22,406 nucleotides of DNA. Origin: a virus. How positions within the stretch are numbered: position 1 is the stretch's first letter; each line of letters starts with the position of its first letter. This document shows positions 7,168 to 14,103 of the stretch, piece after piece. The notes below the pieces were generated by a model. The model was not told the DNA's origin, made no database searches, and saw only the letters and a program-made list of their open reading frames with translations. Both the position numbers and the translations under genes were made by a program. Location of the stretch: positions 1-22,406 of the IMG/VR virus record IMGVR_UViG_3300037149_000078; one strand, written 5' to 3'.

Positions 7168-7241
7168 TGGAGCGGGCAGGGAGAATCGAACTCCCATCCT
7201 CAGTTTGGAAGACTGTGGCTCTGCCTTTGAGCTACACCCGC
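7168..7241 (-). tRNA. tRNA-Gly (anticodon TCC), CCA encoded
   Basis: A complete cloverleaf of 74 bases including CCA. The acceptor strands are GCGGGTG and TGCCCGC (two G-T pairs). The D arm is GCTC/GAGC. The anticodon loop CTTCCAA carries TCC. The T arm is GGGAG-TTCGATT-CTCCC, the discriminator is T, then CCA. The only flaw is an A-A opposition at the first anticodon-stem pair. It reads GGA codons and would support late translation. It lies inside the late operon between portal and scaffold genes, and its first ten bases form the end of the overlapping 65-residue gene. No attachment site is evident beside it. Confidence 0.93.
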
Positions 7242-7429
7242 TTGAAAACTGCTATGCGGCGGCCGGCTTCGGGGATTAACTTAAGCGCCTCACCATTGAG
7301 TGCGCGGGTAAATGCCGCGAGATACTCAGGCGTGGGGCGCTCTGTCCCTGTTGCTGGGTCCGTCACGAAACGGTCAGACCGCTTACGTCCGTATCCGGAA
7401 CGGATCGTAATGACGTCTGGCGATTTCAT
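7232..7429 (-). CDS. small basic hypothetical protein ending inside the tRNA-Gly gene
   Basis: A 65-residue protein with GGAG about nine bases before the ATG, supporting real translation. It is basic (about residues 10-20 RSGYGRKRSDR), with an EYLAAFTRALNGEALKLIPE helix in the second half. Its last codons are AAG CGG GTG TAG: the stop TAG is bases 8-10 of the tRNA, and the protein's final residues are read from the acceptor stem. No family recognised. It could be a small virion or regulatory protein. Confidence 0.6.
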   Translation of the reverse strand: MKSPDVITIRSGYGRKRSDRFVTDPATGTERPTPEYLAAFTRALNGEALKLIPEAGRRIAVFKRV

Positions 7430-7500
7430 GTCGCGTCTCCGGCTTAATGCAAGGCGATAAACTCGTTTCGGAGCCTATGAGCTACGCCGGCATGTCTGAC

Positions 7501-7567
7501 GCCGCCGAGGGACCGCCAAGTTCCCCTACGCCCAGATTACGAGTCTGGAGCTCTTAATGGCGGCGGC
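7501..7567 (-). other. tRNA-like fold without a D arm (anticodon-like CGT)
   Basis: Directly after the portal gene the minus strand folds as a perfect 7-bp acceptor-like stem (GCCGCCG / CGGCGGC). Inside it is a perfect 5-bp anticodon-like stem, CCAGA / TCTGG, with a seven-base loop CTCGTAA that has T33 and A37, giving CGT (Thr) if real. A third 5-bp hairpin has a nine-base loop instead of a normal T loop. Only 12 bases stand where a D arm should be, and no CCA follows. A decayed tRNA, or a tRNA-shaped processing signal, are both possible. Confidence 0.4.
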
Positions 7568-7596
7568 CTATCCTCCTCAGACTAGAGGCCGAAACG

Positions 7597-9555
7597 TTAG
7601 GCAGCCTTCCCCGGCTTCGGCTGTTGCGCCTGCTGGGCCTGCTGGGCCTGCTGCTGTAGCTGCTGGAAGGACAAGCCGACCTCGGCAACCTCTTTCCACA
7701 TCTGATGCTGAAGCGCGACGTCGTCTCTCGTGTTGTCGACGCCGAGATCGGCCGATTCCGCAAGCGCCTTGTGGGCCGCCGCATCGTTTCGGCGCGCCTC
7801 GGCCGCCAGCTTGGCGTTCTTCAACGCCTCGCCTTCCATCTTCGTCTTGAGGGCCGCCAACTGAATCGGGTTCGGGGGAGGCTTCAGCATCTGCAGAATG
7901 CGGTTCTTCTGCGTCCTCGGCATCGGCGACATTTCGATGAGAACCTGGGGCGGGAACGTGCCGGGCGGATAGCCCTTCATCATCTCGTAAACGTCTTGCG
8001 ATAGGCTGGCGACGTCCGGCCCTTCCTCAAGGATGATATCGACGTCCAGCGCGCCGAGCGCGTTGACAAGCACGGGGCGCCCGTATTGATCGAGCGACAG
8101 GCCGTTCAACTGGACGAACGTAGCCTTTTGCGATTCGTCATCGGTAATGCGGAGCCACTTCTCCGATGTCCAATAGCGCTGCGCCGTGTTCCAGATCGAG
8201 CGGTAGAGCTGCAGCTTCCATCGCCGCACAGCGAGGATGAACGGACCAAGCTCCGCCATCCCCGGCTGGCGCAAGAGCTCGATCGCCCGCCCGGAGATGT
8301 TCGCCAGCGATGTCCCGGAGAGGATTGCGACGTTGATCGAGGCGAATTGTTCGATCTCGTTGGCGGCGCTTTCCCCCATCGCGGTGAACGCCGCTAACTG
8401 CTGACCCTTCTCGCTATCGTCCGGATTGAATTCTTTTTTTGGATTGACCTCAATGAATCCATCCGGACGGGCCATCTCTATCCGCGCCTTCTCGACGTCA
8501 TCGACCGAGCCCTTTTCGGCAATGACCCGGCGCGAGTTGGCGACGTGCAGCGCCTTAGATTTCGACTGGTTGAGCGAGTCTTGCGGACCCTTCATGTTCC
8601 GCACGAAGCCGTAGCGATCGCCATCATGGTCGACAGCAACCGAGAACATGTGGAACGCCCGAGCCGACCTCCCTCGCTCATCGAAGAACGGCGAAACACC
8701 CTGATCGAGCAAGGTGGTCGAGACATAGAACGCCCAGCGCCACTTTCCGCGGTGCTTGTACCAGTGCTCGATCAAACGGATGCGCTGCGTCGAGGCGACG
8801 ACCCATTTGTATTCGCGATCGGCGTTCGTCGTCAGATCGCTATCGCCCTCGATCATCCCCCGGAGTTGATCTTCCTTATCGGGGAAAAGCTCGATCGCCT
8901 CGCCGATGTCGAGCCACTTGGAAATCCCCTCGTATCGGCTATCGGAGAAGTCCTGCCGGTAGGACTTCGGGTCATAGAAATACTCATCCCCGATCACGTC
9001 AACGAGCGCGATATCCGTCTGCCCCTCATCGTCCTTGGTGAGAACTGTCTGAACGCCCGCAATCCCATCGATCGCCGACTGGAGCAAGCAGCACGGCTCG
9101 ACGCCCTTGAAGTCGTTCGCGTCAAGGACATAGCGGATGACTTGCGTTGCGAGATCCGCGCCTTGCTCGGAACGCACATGGCGCGGGAGAGCCTTCGGGT
9201 CCGATCTCTGCCTCTCAACGACGCCGATAATGCCGTTGATCTTGCGCCCGACCCGGTTCCACGTGAGCGGCGGCTGGCGGCGCCGGCGCATGATGTTGAT
9301 CTGCTCAGGCGTCCACTGCGCGCCGTGGTAGTAGTGGCGAGAGTCTTTCTGCTCCTCGATCTCGTCGGTCTTCGAGGTCAGATAGTCGATGAATTGCGTT
9401 CGCAGTTTGCGAACGTCGAGGAACGGCTCTTTCTCGTCATCGAAGGTCGGCGAGATCGGCCCGGTCTGCTGGTCTTGCGGAACGCCGACGAGCGGCGCGA
9501 GCCGGGCAGCGTCCGACGCCGCAATCGACTGACCGATGGCAGAGGTGTCAGGCAT
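7597..9555 (-). CDS. portal protein, P22 gp1-like
   Basis: A 652-residue protein close to P22 portal length (725). Typical features are an acidic N-terminal helix, HYYHGAQWTPEQINIMRRRR, then PPLTWNRVGRKINGIIGVVE, then VLDANDFKGVEPCCLLQSAI with a GDEYFYDPKS segment. As I recall, these mark the P22_portal family rather than the HK97 or SPP1 portals. The C-terminal 60 residues are Ala/Gln-rich coiled coil ending in a QQAQQAQQAQQ repeat, the crown/barrel region that projects into the capsid in P22. The dodecamer would form the DNA entry vertex and bind terminase and gp4. It starts three bases after the preceding small gene. Confidence 0.88.
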   Translation of the reverse strand: MPDTSAIGQSIAASDAARLAPLVGVPQDQQTGPISPTFDDEKEPFLDVRKLRTQFIDYLTSKTDEIEEQKDSRHYYHGAQWTPEQINIMRRRRQPPLTWNRVGRKINGIIGVVERQRSDPKALPRHVRSEQGADLATQVIRYVLDANDFKGVEPCCLLQSAIDGIAGVQTVLTKDDEGQTDIALVDVIGDEYFYDPKSYRQDFSDSRYEGISKWLDIGEAIELFPDKEDQLRGMIEGDSDLTTNADREYKWVVASTQRIRLIEHWYKHRGKWRWAFYVSTTLLDQGVSPFFDERGRSARAFHMFSVAVDHDGDRYGFVRNMKGPQDSLNQSKSKALHVANSRRVIAEKGSVDDVEKARIEMARPDGFIEVNPKKEFNPDDSEKGQQLAAFTAMGESAANEIEQFASINVAILSGTSLANISGRAIELLRQPGMAELGPFILAVRRWKLQLYRSIWNTAQRYWTSEKWLRITDDESQKATFVQLNGLSLDQYGRPVLVNALGALDVDIILEEGPDVASLSQDVYEMMKGYPPGTFPPQVLIEMSPMPRTQKNRILQMLKPPPNPIQLAALKTKMEGEALKNAKLAAEARRNDAAAHKALAESADLGVDNTRDDVALQHQMWKEVAEVGLSFQQLQQQAQQAQQAQQPKPGKAA

Positions 9556-9558
9556 CGA

Positions 9559-9744
9559 TCAGCCTGGTGCGCTCGGAAAGTCGAAACACCCAACTCGGCG
9601 CAATACTCGCCACCAGTTCGTCCGCATCTCATGCACAGACGAAAATCGGAACGTCCGCAACCCTGCGTTCGCCTGGAATCCACCATTGGCGACCGGCACG
9701 ATGTGCGGCCTGTCCACGTTGACGGGATGCTTCCTCTTAGCCAT
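9559..9744 (-). CDS. small basic hypothetical protein before the portal
   Basis: A 61-residue basic protein (MAKRKHPVNVDRPHIV, then NWWRVLRRVG). Its start overlaps the end of the 100-residue gene by eight bases, and its stop is three bases before the portal start, so it sits firmly inside a coupled operon. No cysteine pair, membrane segment or known motif is visible. Function unknown. Confidence 0.5.
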   Translation of the reverse strand: MAKRKHPVNVDRPHIVPVANGGFQANAGLRTFRFSSVHEMRTNWWRVLRRVGCFDFPSAPG

Positions 9745-10039
9745 GGTTGCTCTCTGACGCCTTTTCGAGAGCCTTCTCGCTCACGAGCCCGCGCTTCATA
9801 TGGCCCTTCATGCCCTGGGCGAGCTTGCGGTGGTGCTTGGCCTTTTTCTCATGGTGCTTGGCGATGGCTTCGACGAACTTCGGATTGCCGCTGATCTCCT
9901 CGGCGCGCTCCATCGCGCGGCCGGCGTCCTCGAGATCGTACTCATCCCAAGGGCCGTCTTTGCGCTTGTGCGGCTGGACGTACGGACCGGCCTTCCCGCC
10001 TTCGCCGCTGTTGGCCGAAGTTATGGCGACTCTCGGCAT
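9737..10039 (-). CDS. Lys/His-rich small protein with SHOCT-like C-terminal tail
   Basis: A 100-residue protein from the ATG at 10039, two bases after the ATP-grasp gene's stop; a GTG at 10048 would add three residues. Residues 1-30 are flexible and Gly-rich. Residues 54-78 are a Lys/His-rich helix (KHHEKKAKHHRKLA). Residues 82-97, KRGLVSEKALEKASES, match the tails of the ATP-grasp enzyme and of the 44-residue protein upstream. A nucleic-acid-binding or assembly-adaptor role is possible; function is unknown. Confidence 0.62.
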   Translation of the reverse strand: MPRVAITSANSGEGGKAGPYVQPHKRKDGPWDEYDLEDAGRAMERAEEISGNPKFVEAIAKHHEKKAKHHRKLAQGMKGHMKRGLVSEKALEKASESNHG

Positions 10040-10041
10040 CT

Positions 10042-11394
10042 TCACCACCCGTTCTTCTCGGAGACTTTCTCGAATTGCCTCTGGCTGATCTTGCCAGATT
10101 TCAGCGCGCTCTCTGCCTGCGTCTGCTCTTTCGAGGCTGGCTGATCGGCAGTGTTGCCCAGCGTCTCTTTCAGGTCCGCCAACGCCGCCTCAAGCGCCTC
10201 GGGTTGGCTCTTGATGTCGAACGCCTCGACCGTCTTGGCGATCTCGGTCACCTTGTCGATCGCCTCCTTGGCGGTATCGCCATAGCCGACCACAGCGCCG
10301 AGGAACGGCATTTTGTTGGCCTGCGGGATGACGTAGCGCGAGCCTTCGTACTCAGTGAAATACCGCAGCTTGATGTTGGCCGCGTGTTCCTCTGGAAAAC
10401 TCACCTTGACCCAGGACTCGGCCAGCGCGTCGGAGAGGATGATGAGTTCCGCCCCCCATTTGCCGGCGAACTCGGGGTCAACCAGAATGCCCTCGGCGCC
10501 GTACCAGATGACCTCGCCGAGGTTTTCGACGATGAGCTGGTAGAGTTCGCCAGGAGGAGACCCGGAGCGGCAGCAGGGGTCAATCAGATAGTCGTGGCCG
10601 TCCTCCGTGCTTCTGATCTCCGTCGAGAGGAAGCCTCGATACTGGTATTTTTTCAACTGCGGCGAGAGCTTGTCGTTCACCCCGCGCACGGCAGGGGGAA
10701 TTCTGCTGTATTTCATCTGCTTGGCGACGTAGGCCGTGTCTTTGGCCTCGACCCCAACCAGGCAAGAAGCCGGGAACTGGCCATCGATCGTATAGCCGTC
10801 ATATCCGACCTCAATGGCCGGACCCGTGTTGTCCTCGACGATGAACTCCATCAGATCCGCTTTCGGCCCCAACTTAAAATCGATCGAGTCCAGCTGGCCT
10901 TCGACAGCCGCATAATTCGGCGCGTGGAATGTCTCCATGTCGCCGCGCGTGCGGCTGATCTTCACATACTGATCGTCGTGTTTCTTGAGGTAGGATCGAA
11001 GCTTCTCAATTCCGACCATTGTCTTATACGGGCCGACCTCGATCCCGAGCCTCGTGCTGATCTCTTTCGACTTCGCGCGGTCGATCTCCATTTCCGATCC
11101 GCCGCGGCAGCCCCAAACCAGCTTGCCTAGCCCAACGAGGTATTGCTGAACGTCTCCTTCATAGACGTCCGGGAAGACGAAAATGTCCACGTCATCAAGA
11201 TGAGGCCACGGGCTGTCGACGCGTTCAATCCCCTTCACGCCGACGCCGATCATCTGCAATTGAGAGGTCGGGAAGCCGGTCACCCACGGGCAGTAGTAGA
11301 GAACCCTGCCGAAATGAGCCGATAGCGTCACGGCGAGACTTACGAATAAGCCATTATCCCAGACCAAGCACGTCTTTGTTTTCAGTCTAGGCAT
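10042..11394 (-). CDS. ATP-grasp superfamily ligase-like protein
   Basis: A 450-residue protein with the domain order of PurD-type ATP-grasp enzymes. A pre-ATP-grasp Rossmann-like part is residues about 1-100 (LVWDNGLFVSLAV...FPDVYEGD). An ATP-grasp core covers about 105-285, with DRAKSKEISTRLGIEVGPYK, QYVKI (K145 as candidate ATP lysine), FLSTEIR (E259) and YLIDPCCRSGSPPGE (D272, R276). A GARS-like C-terminal strand set includes GAVVGYGDTAKEAIDKV. Such enzymes join a carboxylate to an amine through an acyl-phosphate; the substrate cannot be read. Residues 432-447 form a SHOCT-like tail shared with two small neighbours. It stands between terminase and portal genes, where simple P22-like phages have nothing. 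A true purine enzyme is unlikely in this setting. Confidence 0.62.
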   Translation of the reverse strand: MPRLKTKTCLVWDNGLFVSLAVTLSAHFGRVLYYCPWVTGFPTSQLQMIGVGVKGIERVDSPWPHLDDVDIFVFPDVYEGDVQQYLVGLGKLVWGCRGGSEMEIDRAKSKEISTRLGIEVGPYKTMVGIEKLRSYLKKHDDQYVKISRTRGDMETFHAPNYAAVEGQLDSIDFKLGPKADLMEFIVEDNTGPAIEVGYDGYTIDGQFPASCLVGVEAKDTAYVAKQMKYSRIPPAVRGVNDKLSPQLKKYQYRGFLSTEIRSTEDGHDYLIDPCCRSGSPPGELYQLIVENLGEVIWYGAEGILVDPEFAGKWGAELIILSDALAESWVKVSFPEEHAANIKLRYFTEYEGSRYVIPQANKMPFLGAVVGYGDTAKEAIDKVTEIAKTVEAFDIKSQPEALEAALADLKETLGNTADQPASKEQTQAESALKSGKISQRQFEKVSEKNGW

Positions 11395-11584
11395 CTTTGC
11401 TGTTCGATTCCCTCAGACGTTCCTTGAACTTCTCATGAATCCAAGAGAACACGTCAATGACGCCCAGGATCGCCATGTCCGCGAACGTCGGCCGGAATCC
11501 GACGAATGGAGAAGATCGCCGACGTGCGCAGGGGGAAGTCGGCGATCTTCTTGGCCCGGAGGCCGCCCCTTTCGGGGATTCCAT
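11387..11584 (-). CDS. small ORF with apparent internal frame switches
   Basis: From the ATG at 11584, six bases past the previous stop, this frame gives 65 residues and ends by overlapping the ATP-grasp start (GATGCCTAG). The end, FADMAILGVIDVFSWIHEKF, looks like genuine protein. The middle in this frame is low-quality Arg/Ser/Pro with poor codons. Over about 11513-11555 the neighbouring frame instead reads AKKIADFPLRTSAIFS with almost all codons ending in G or C. The original gene was perhaps frame 1, then 2, then 1, meaning two compensating single-base shifts, or a natural recoding site. If only the clean end is translated, the start would be 11476 (29 residues), but no ribosome binding site precedes it. 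Confidence 0.4.
   Translation of the reverse strand: MESPKGAASGPRRSPTSPCARRRSSPFVGFRPTFADMAILGVIDVFSWIHEKFKERLRESNSKDA
11510..11551. repeat. 14-bp perfect inverted repeat in the frame-switch zone
   Basis: Arms at 11510-11523 and 11538-11551 (AGAAGATCGCCGAC and exact complement) enclose 14 bases. No U-tract follows on either strand. Flanking shorter complementary elements (GGAATCC near 11576-11582 and GGATTCC near 11494-11500, plus CCCC-GAAA-GGGG) could extend it into a larger RNA fold. It lies upstream of the ATP-grasp gene and covers the out-of-frame coding stretch. Confidence 0.7.
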
Positions 11585-11589
11585 AATGA

Positions 11590-11988
11590 TCAGACGTGCT
11601 CGGGGGCGAGCGGGACGAGTTCCTCGACCTTGACCTCAGGCTCGAAGGCGACAGGCGCCCCAGCGGCTTCCGTGATCGCATCCGGCAGCGGCTTGATGAC
11701 GGTTGCCCTCGTTCCCGGATCATAGGACTGCAAGAGAACGAACTCGCCGTTGCTGAGCGTGAAGCCGTCCTTGTAGCAGTAGAGGGCCTTATTCGTCGCA
11801 AAGGTGACGTCCACATCGCCCTCGCCGAGATGCAGGGTCATCGTCATACCCGGCTCGCAACAGACGCAGGTCGTATCGCCAGCGTTGGCGACGAAGCCCT
11901 TTGAACCGGAGGCGAAACGTTCAAGCACGAGGTCTTCGCCGGCCACGGCCATGCGCGAAGAATACATTTCTAGGCTGTAATCACACAT
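11590..11988 (-). CDS. MCDYSL-type conserved hypothetical protein
   Basis: A 132-residue protein with AGGAG about seven bases before the ATG. It opens MCDYSLEMYSSRMAVAGEDL and carries a cysteine cluster, TTCVCC (C41, C43, C44), plus C71. I recall the MCDYSL opening from alphaproteobacterial hypothetical proteins of chromosomes and phages, with no known function. The middle is beta-strand-like and residues 100-132 are acidic. The cysteines could bind a metal; no histidine partner is obvious. It begins the accessory block that includes the ATP-grasp gene. Confidence 0.65.
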   Translation of the reverse strand: MCDYSLEMYSSRMAVAGEDLVLERFASGSKGFVANAGDTTCVCCEPGMTMTLHLGEGDVDVTFATNKALYCYKDGFTLSNGEFVLLQSYDPGTRATVIKPLPDAITEAAGAPVAFEPEVKVEELVPLAPEHV

Positions 11989-12036
11989 GCGCGTAGCTCC
12001 TCTTCTCTTCCTCGTCAGATCACTGGGAAGTTCCGC

Positions 12037-12588
12037 TTAATACTGCATCGGCGTATTGGGGGCCGGGATGGGATTGGCCGGCGGTACATTGGCCGGTGGC
12101 GCGGGGTTGAATGGCCAGGGCGCCGGGTTCTTCTTCTTGGCCGCCTCCGTCTCTTCGACCTGTTTCCGATTGGCGTCGTTGCGGGCTTTGTAGGCCTCGT
12201 CGTTCTCGCCTGGAAGGCGCGGAAGATCCGCCACGTGGGCCTTCTCCGCCTCCTTAGCCGGCCCCTTGTGGGACGGCAGCTTGGCGTACGAGATGCGTTC
12301 CGGGTACGCCTCGTCGTCCGCCAGCATCTTGATCGAGTGCTTCTGCCACTGGTCGCCGTTCTTGCCGAACACGGCGAGATTGACAGTTCCGTTCTTGTGG
12401 ACGTAGGTCACGATCGCCGCGAGCGGCTGGTCGGACGTCATCACCGTTTCGTGGACGCCCGGATTGAACAAGATGATTTGACCGATTGCGGGAGCGCCCT
12501 TACGGACACCCGGCTCGACGAAGTTGGGGTCAGGCATCGGATCGTCGCCCAAGTGCGGCTCGCGGGAATAGATATTCGGATCGCTCAT
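12037..12588 (-). CDS. hypothetical protein with beta domain and proline-rich tail
   Basis: A 183-residue protein whose ATG overlaps the preceding stop (ATGA). Residues about 35-90 look like a small beta domain (GQIILFNPGVHETVM, IVTYVHKNGTVNLAVFG). Residues 110-155 are charged and helical. Residues 157-180 are a Pro/Ala/Asn repeat (PAPPANVPPANPIPAPN) that is probably extended. No enzyme motif is visible. Its place between terminase and portal genes, and its flexible tail, would suit a virion-associated or packaging accessory protein. Function unknown. Confidence 0.62.
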   Translation of the reverse strand: MSDPNIYSREPHLGDDPMPDPNFVEPGVRKGAPAIGQIILFNPGVHETVMTSDQPLAAIVTYVHKNGTVNLAVFGKNGDQWQKHSIKMLADDEAYPERISYAKLPSHKGPAKEAEKAHVADLPRLPGENDEAYKARNDANRKQVEETEAAKKKNPAPWPFNPAPPANVPPANPIPAPNTPMQY

Positions 12589-12719
12589 TTTCCAGTTTCC
12601 TTCTGCTGGGCTTTCGCCAGTTGCGCGTCAGAGACCAGCCCGCGCTTGTGCGCCTTGCGTATTTTTCGCCCCTTAAATTTCACGGAGACGTTATTCTGCT
12701 GCGGTGCGGTTTCGGCCAT
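12585..12719 (-). CDS. 44-residue basic protein with SHOCT-like tail
   Basis: A very short gene, found by translating the gap after large terminase. It starts ten bases after the terminase stop with GAAGG upstream and ends in an ATGA overlap with the next gene, which is good support for reality. It is Lys/Arg-rich (VSVKFKGRKIRKAHKR). Residues 25-40, KRGLVSDAQLAKAQQK, match the tails of the 100-residue protein and the ATP-grasp enzyme in the same operon. Function unknown. Confidence 0.62.
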   Translation of the reverse strand: MAETAPQQNNVSVKFKGRKIRKAHKRGLVSDAQLAKAQQKETGK

Positions 12720-12729
12720 CGGCGCGCCT

Positions 12730-14061
12730 TCAAATCGTCAGCGGATCAATCTCGGCCATGTCGCTCACATTCCGCGACGTGTAATCATCGAGCTGCTTCT
12801 TCTCAGGCTCCGGCGGCTTCGGGCCGGCCGCCATCATGTCAAGCAGCTGCCCGATAAGGCCGCAGGCGTCGACCTGATCGTCATGCACGCCAGCAGGAAA
12901 GCGAAGCAGCTCATTCTCGAATGCCGGTCGCCAAGGGGCCTTGGCGGGGATTCTGAGGCCTCTCGTAGCGCATAGACCGCGGAACGACTGCGCCCGCACC
13001 GCCTTGTCGCCGCGCGTGGGGAACTGCTCTCTCGCGCAATAAGCGCGCCGCTCGCGCATCTCGCGCTCAAGGAAAGGCCCAACGCCAGACTTGATCTGCC
13101 CGTTCTCCTCGGCCCAGGCCATAGGCCGATACTTGATGACAAGATCGCAGAAAGCCTCAACCCATTTGTCGGACGATGCCTGCTCGCGCCAGAGGTCGAG
13201 AACCCATGGATTGCCATCAGGGTCTAGCCCAACCACCACGTGAGCTGTGTAATCTCCGCCTTCGTCTGTGACAGCGTAGTCCGAACCGCCATAGACCCGT
13301 AGCGTCTCTCGAGGCGGCAGAATATCGACAGGGAGTAGCCACTCGGCTTTGAAGTACCGGCCGGAGCCGGAGCGCGGCTCATAGCCGCCGCCCCAGATCC
13401 AGGCGAACTTGTCGGGATCGGTTGCGCGGTCAAATTCCATTTCCTCGCGCAGATCGTCCGGAAACCACGGATTGTCGTTCCAGTTCGCCTCGACCACGAT
13501 CGAACGCGGCGGGGCATTGGGGCCGCGAAAGAATGCGTCAATCGGATCGTCCGGAGCCTTGGGGTTCCAACAGGCCCATATCTCAGCGCCGCCGCGCATC
13601 GTAGGGCGCAATAGATCGAGGCTGGTCTGTGAGGCGTTCTGCGCCTCCTCGAACCATAAGATTCGGAAGCCCTCCAGAGACTTTATGCTCTCGCTGTTGT
13701 GCGCCTGCATTCCGTTGAAAATGATCAGCCCGCCGCCTGGCGTCTGGATCACCGCCTCTTGAACGTCGAACAGCGGACCTAAGCCGAGCTTCGCGATCTT
13801 GTCCGCCAAGAGCATCTTGCTCGACGTTCGGAGGTCCTTCTGGATTTCGCGGACGCAGACGGCGCGCGTGCCCGGCCTTTGCATGCATTCGTCGATCAGG
13901 AGTTCGCCGAAGAAATGACTCTTCCCGCTTCCTCGTCCCCCATAAGCGGCTTTGTACCGGGCAGGGCCAAGCAGCGGGAGATAGACCCGAGCGGTCGGGA
14001 TTTGAAGGACAGAACCGGTCAAATCTATTTTTCCGAATGAAACATCGGCGATTCGACCCAT
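12730..14061 (-). CDS. terminase large subunit
   Basis: A 443-residue DNA-packaging motor and nuclease, normal length for the PBSX-like (Terminase_3 / 6C) type. The ATPase has Walker A GGRGSGKS (residues 41-48), Walker B ILWFEEA (about 134-140) and a coupling segment ACWNP (163-167). The C-terminal RNase H-like nuclease has its first Asp in YGGSDYAVTDEGGD (D261) and a late acidic cluster, VHDDQVDA. It would cut the concatemer and pump DNA through the portal with ATP. It lies 42 bases after the small subunit, as usual. The C-terminus (KPPEPEKKQLDDYTSR) is flexible, typical of the portal-binding end. Confidence 0.93.
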   Translation of the reverse strand: MGRIADVSFGKIDLTGSVLQIPTARVYLPLLGPARYKAAYGGRGSGKSHFFGELLIDECMQRPGTRAVCVREIQKDLRTSSKMLLADKIAKLGLGPLFDVQEAVIQTPGGGLIIFNGMQAHNSESIKSLEGFRILWFEEAQNASQTSLDLLRPTMRGGAEIWACWNPKAPDDPIDAFFRGPNAPPRSIVVEANWNDNPWFPDDLREEMEFDRATDPDKFAWIWGGGYEPRSGSGRYFKAEWLLPVDILPPRETLRVYGGSDYAVTDEGGDYTAHVVVGLDPDGNPWVLDLWREQASSDKWVEAFCDLVIKYRPMAWAEENGQIKSGVGPFLEREMRERRAYCAREQFPTRGDKAVRAQSFRGLCATRGLRIPAKAPWRPAFENELLRFPAGVHDDQVDACGLIGQLLDMMAAGPKPPEPEKKQLDDYTSRNVSDMAEIDPLTI

Positions 14062-14103
14062 AAAAGGCGAACTCGACCCGCCAGATTCCCGCCAAACTGA
14101 GTA

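Noticed and set aside
7168-7241. tRNA-Gly as an integration (attachment) site
   Set aside because: It lies in the middle of the late operon, and no integrase or repeated tRNA end is visible in the window.
8545-9894. 449-codon open frame on the plus strand opposite the portal gene
   Set aside because: Arg/Asp/Leu-biased shadow of a high-GC gene; the opposite strand encodes a recognisable portal.
10048-10048. GTG start for the 100-residue protein, adding three residues
   Set aside because: The ATG at 10039 lies just after the ATP-grasp stop and is the simpler start. The choice does not affect the call.
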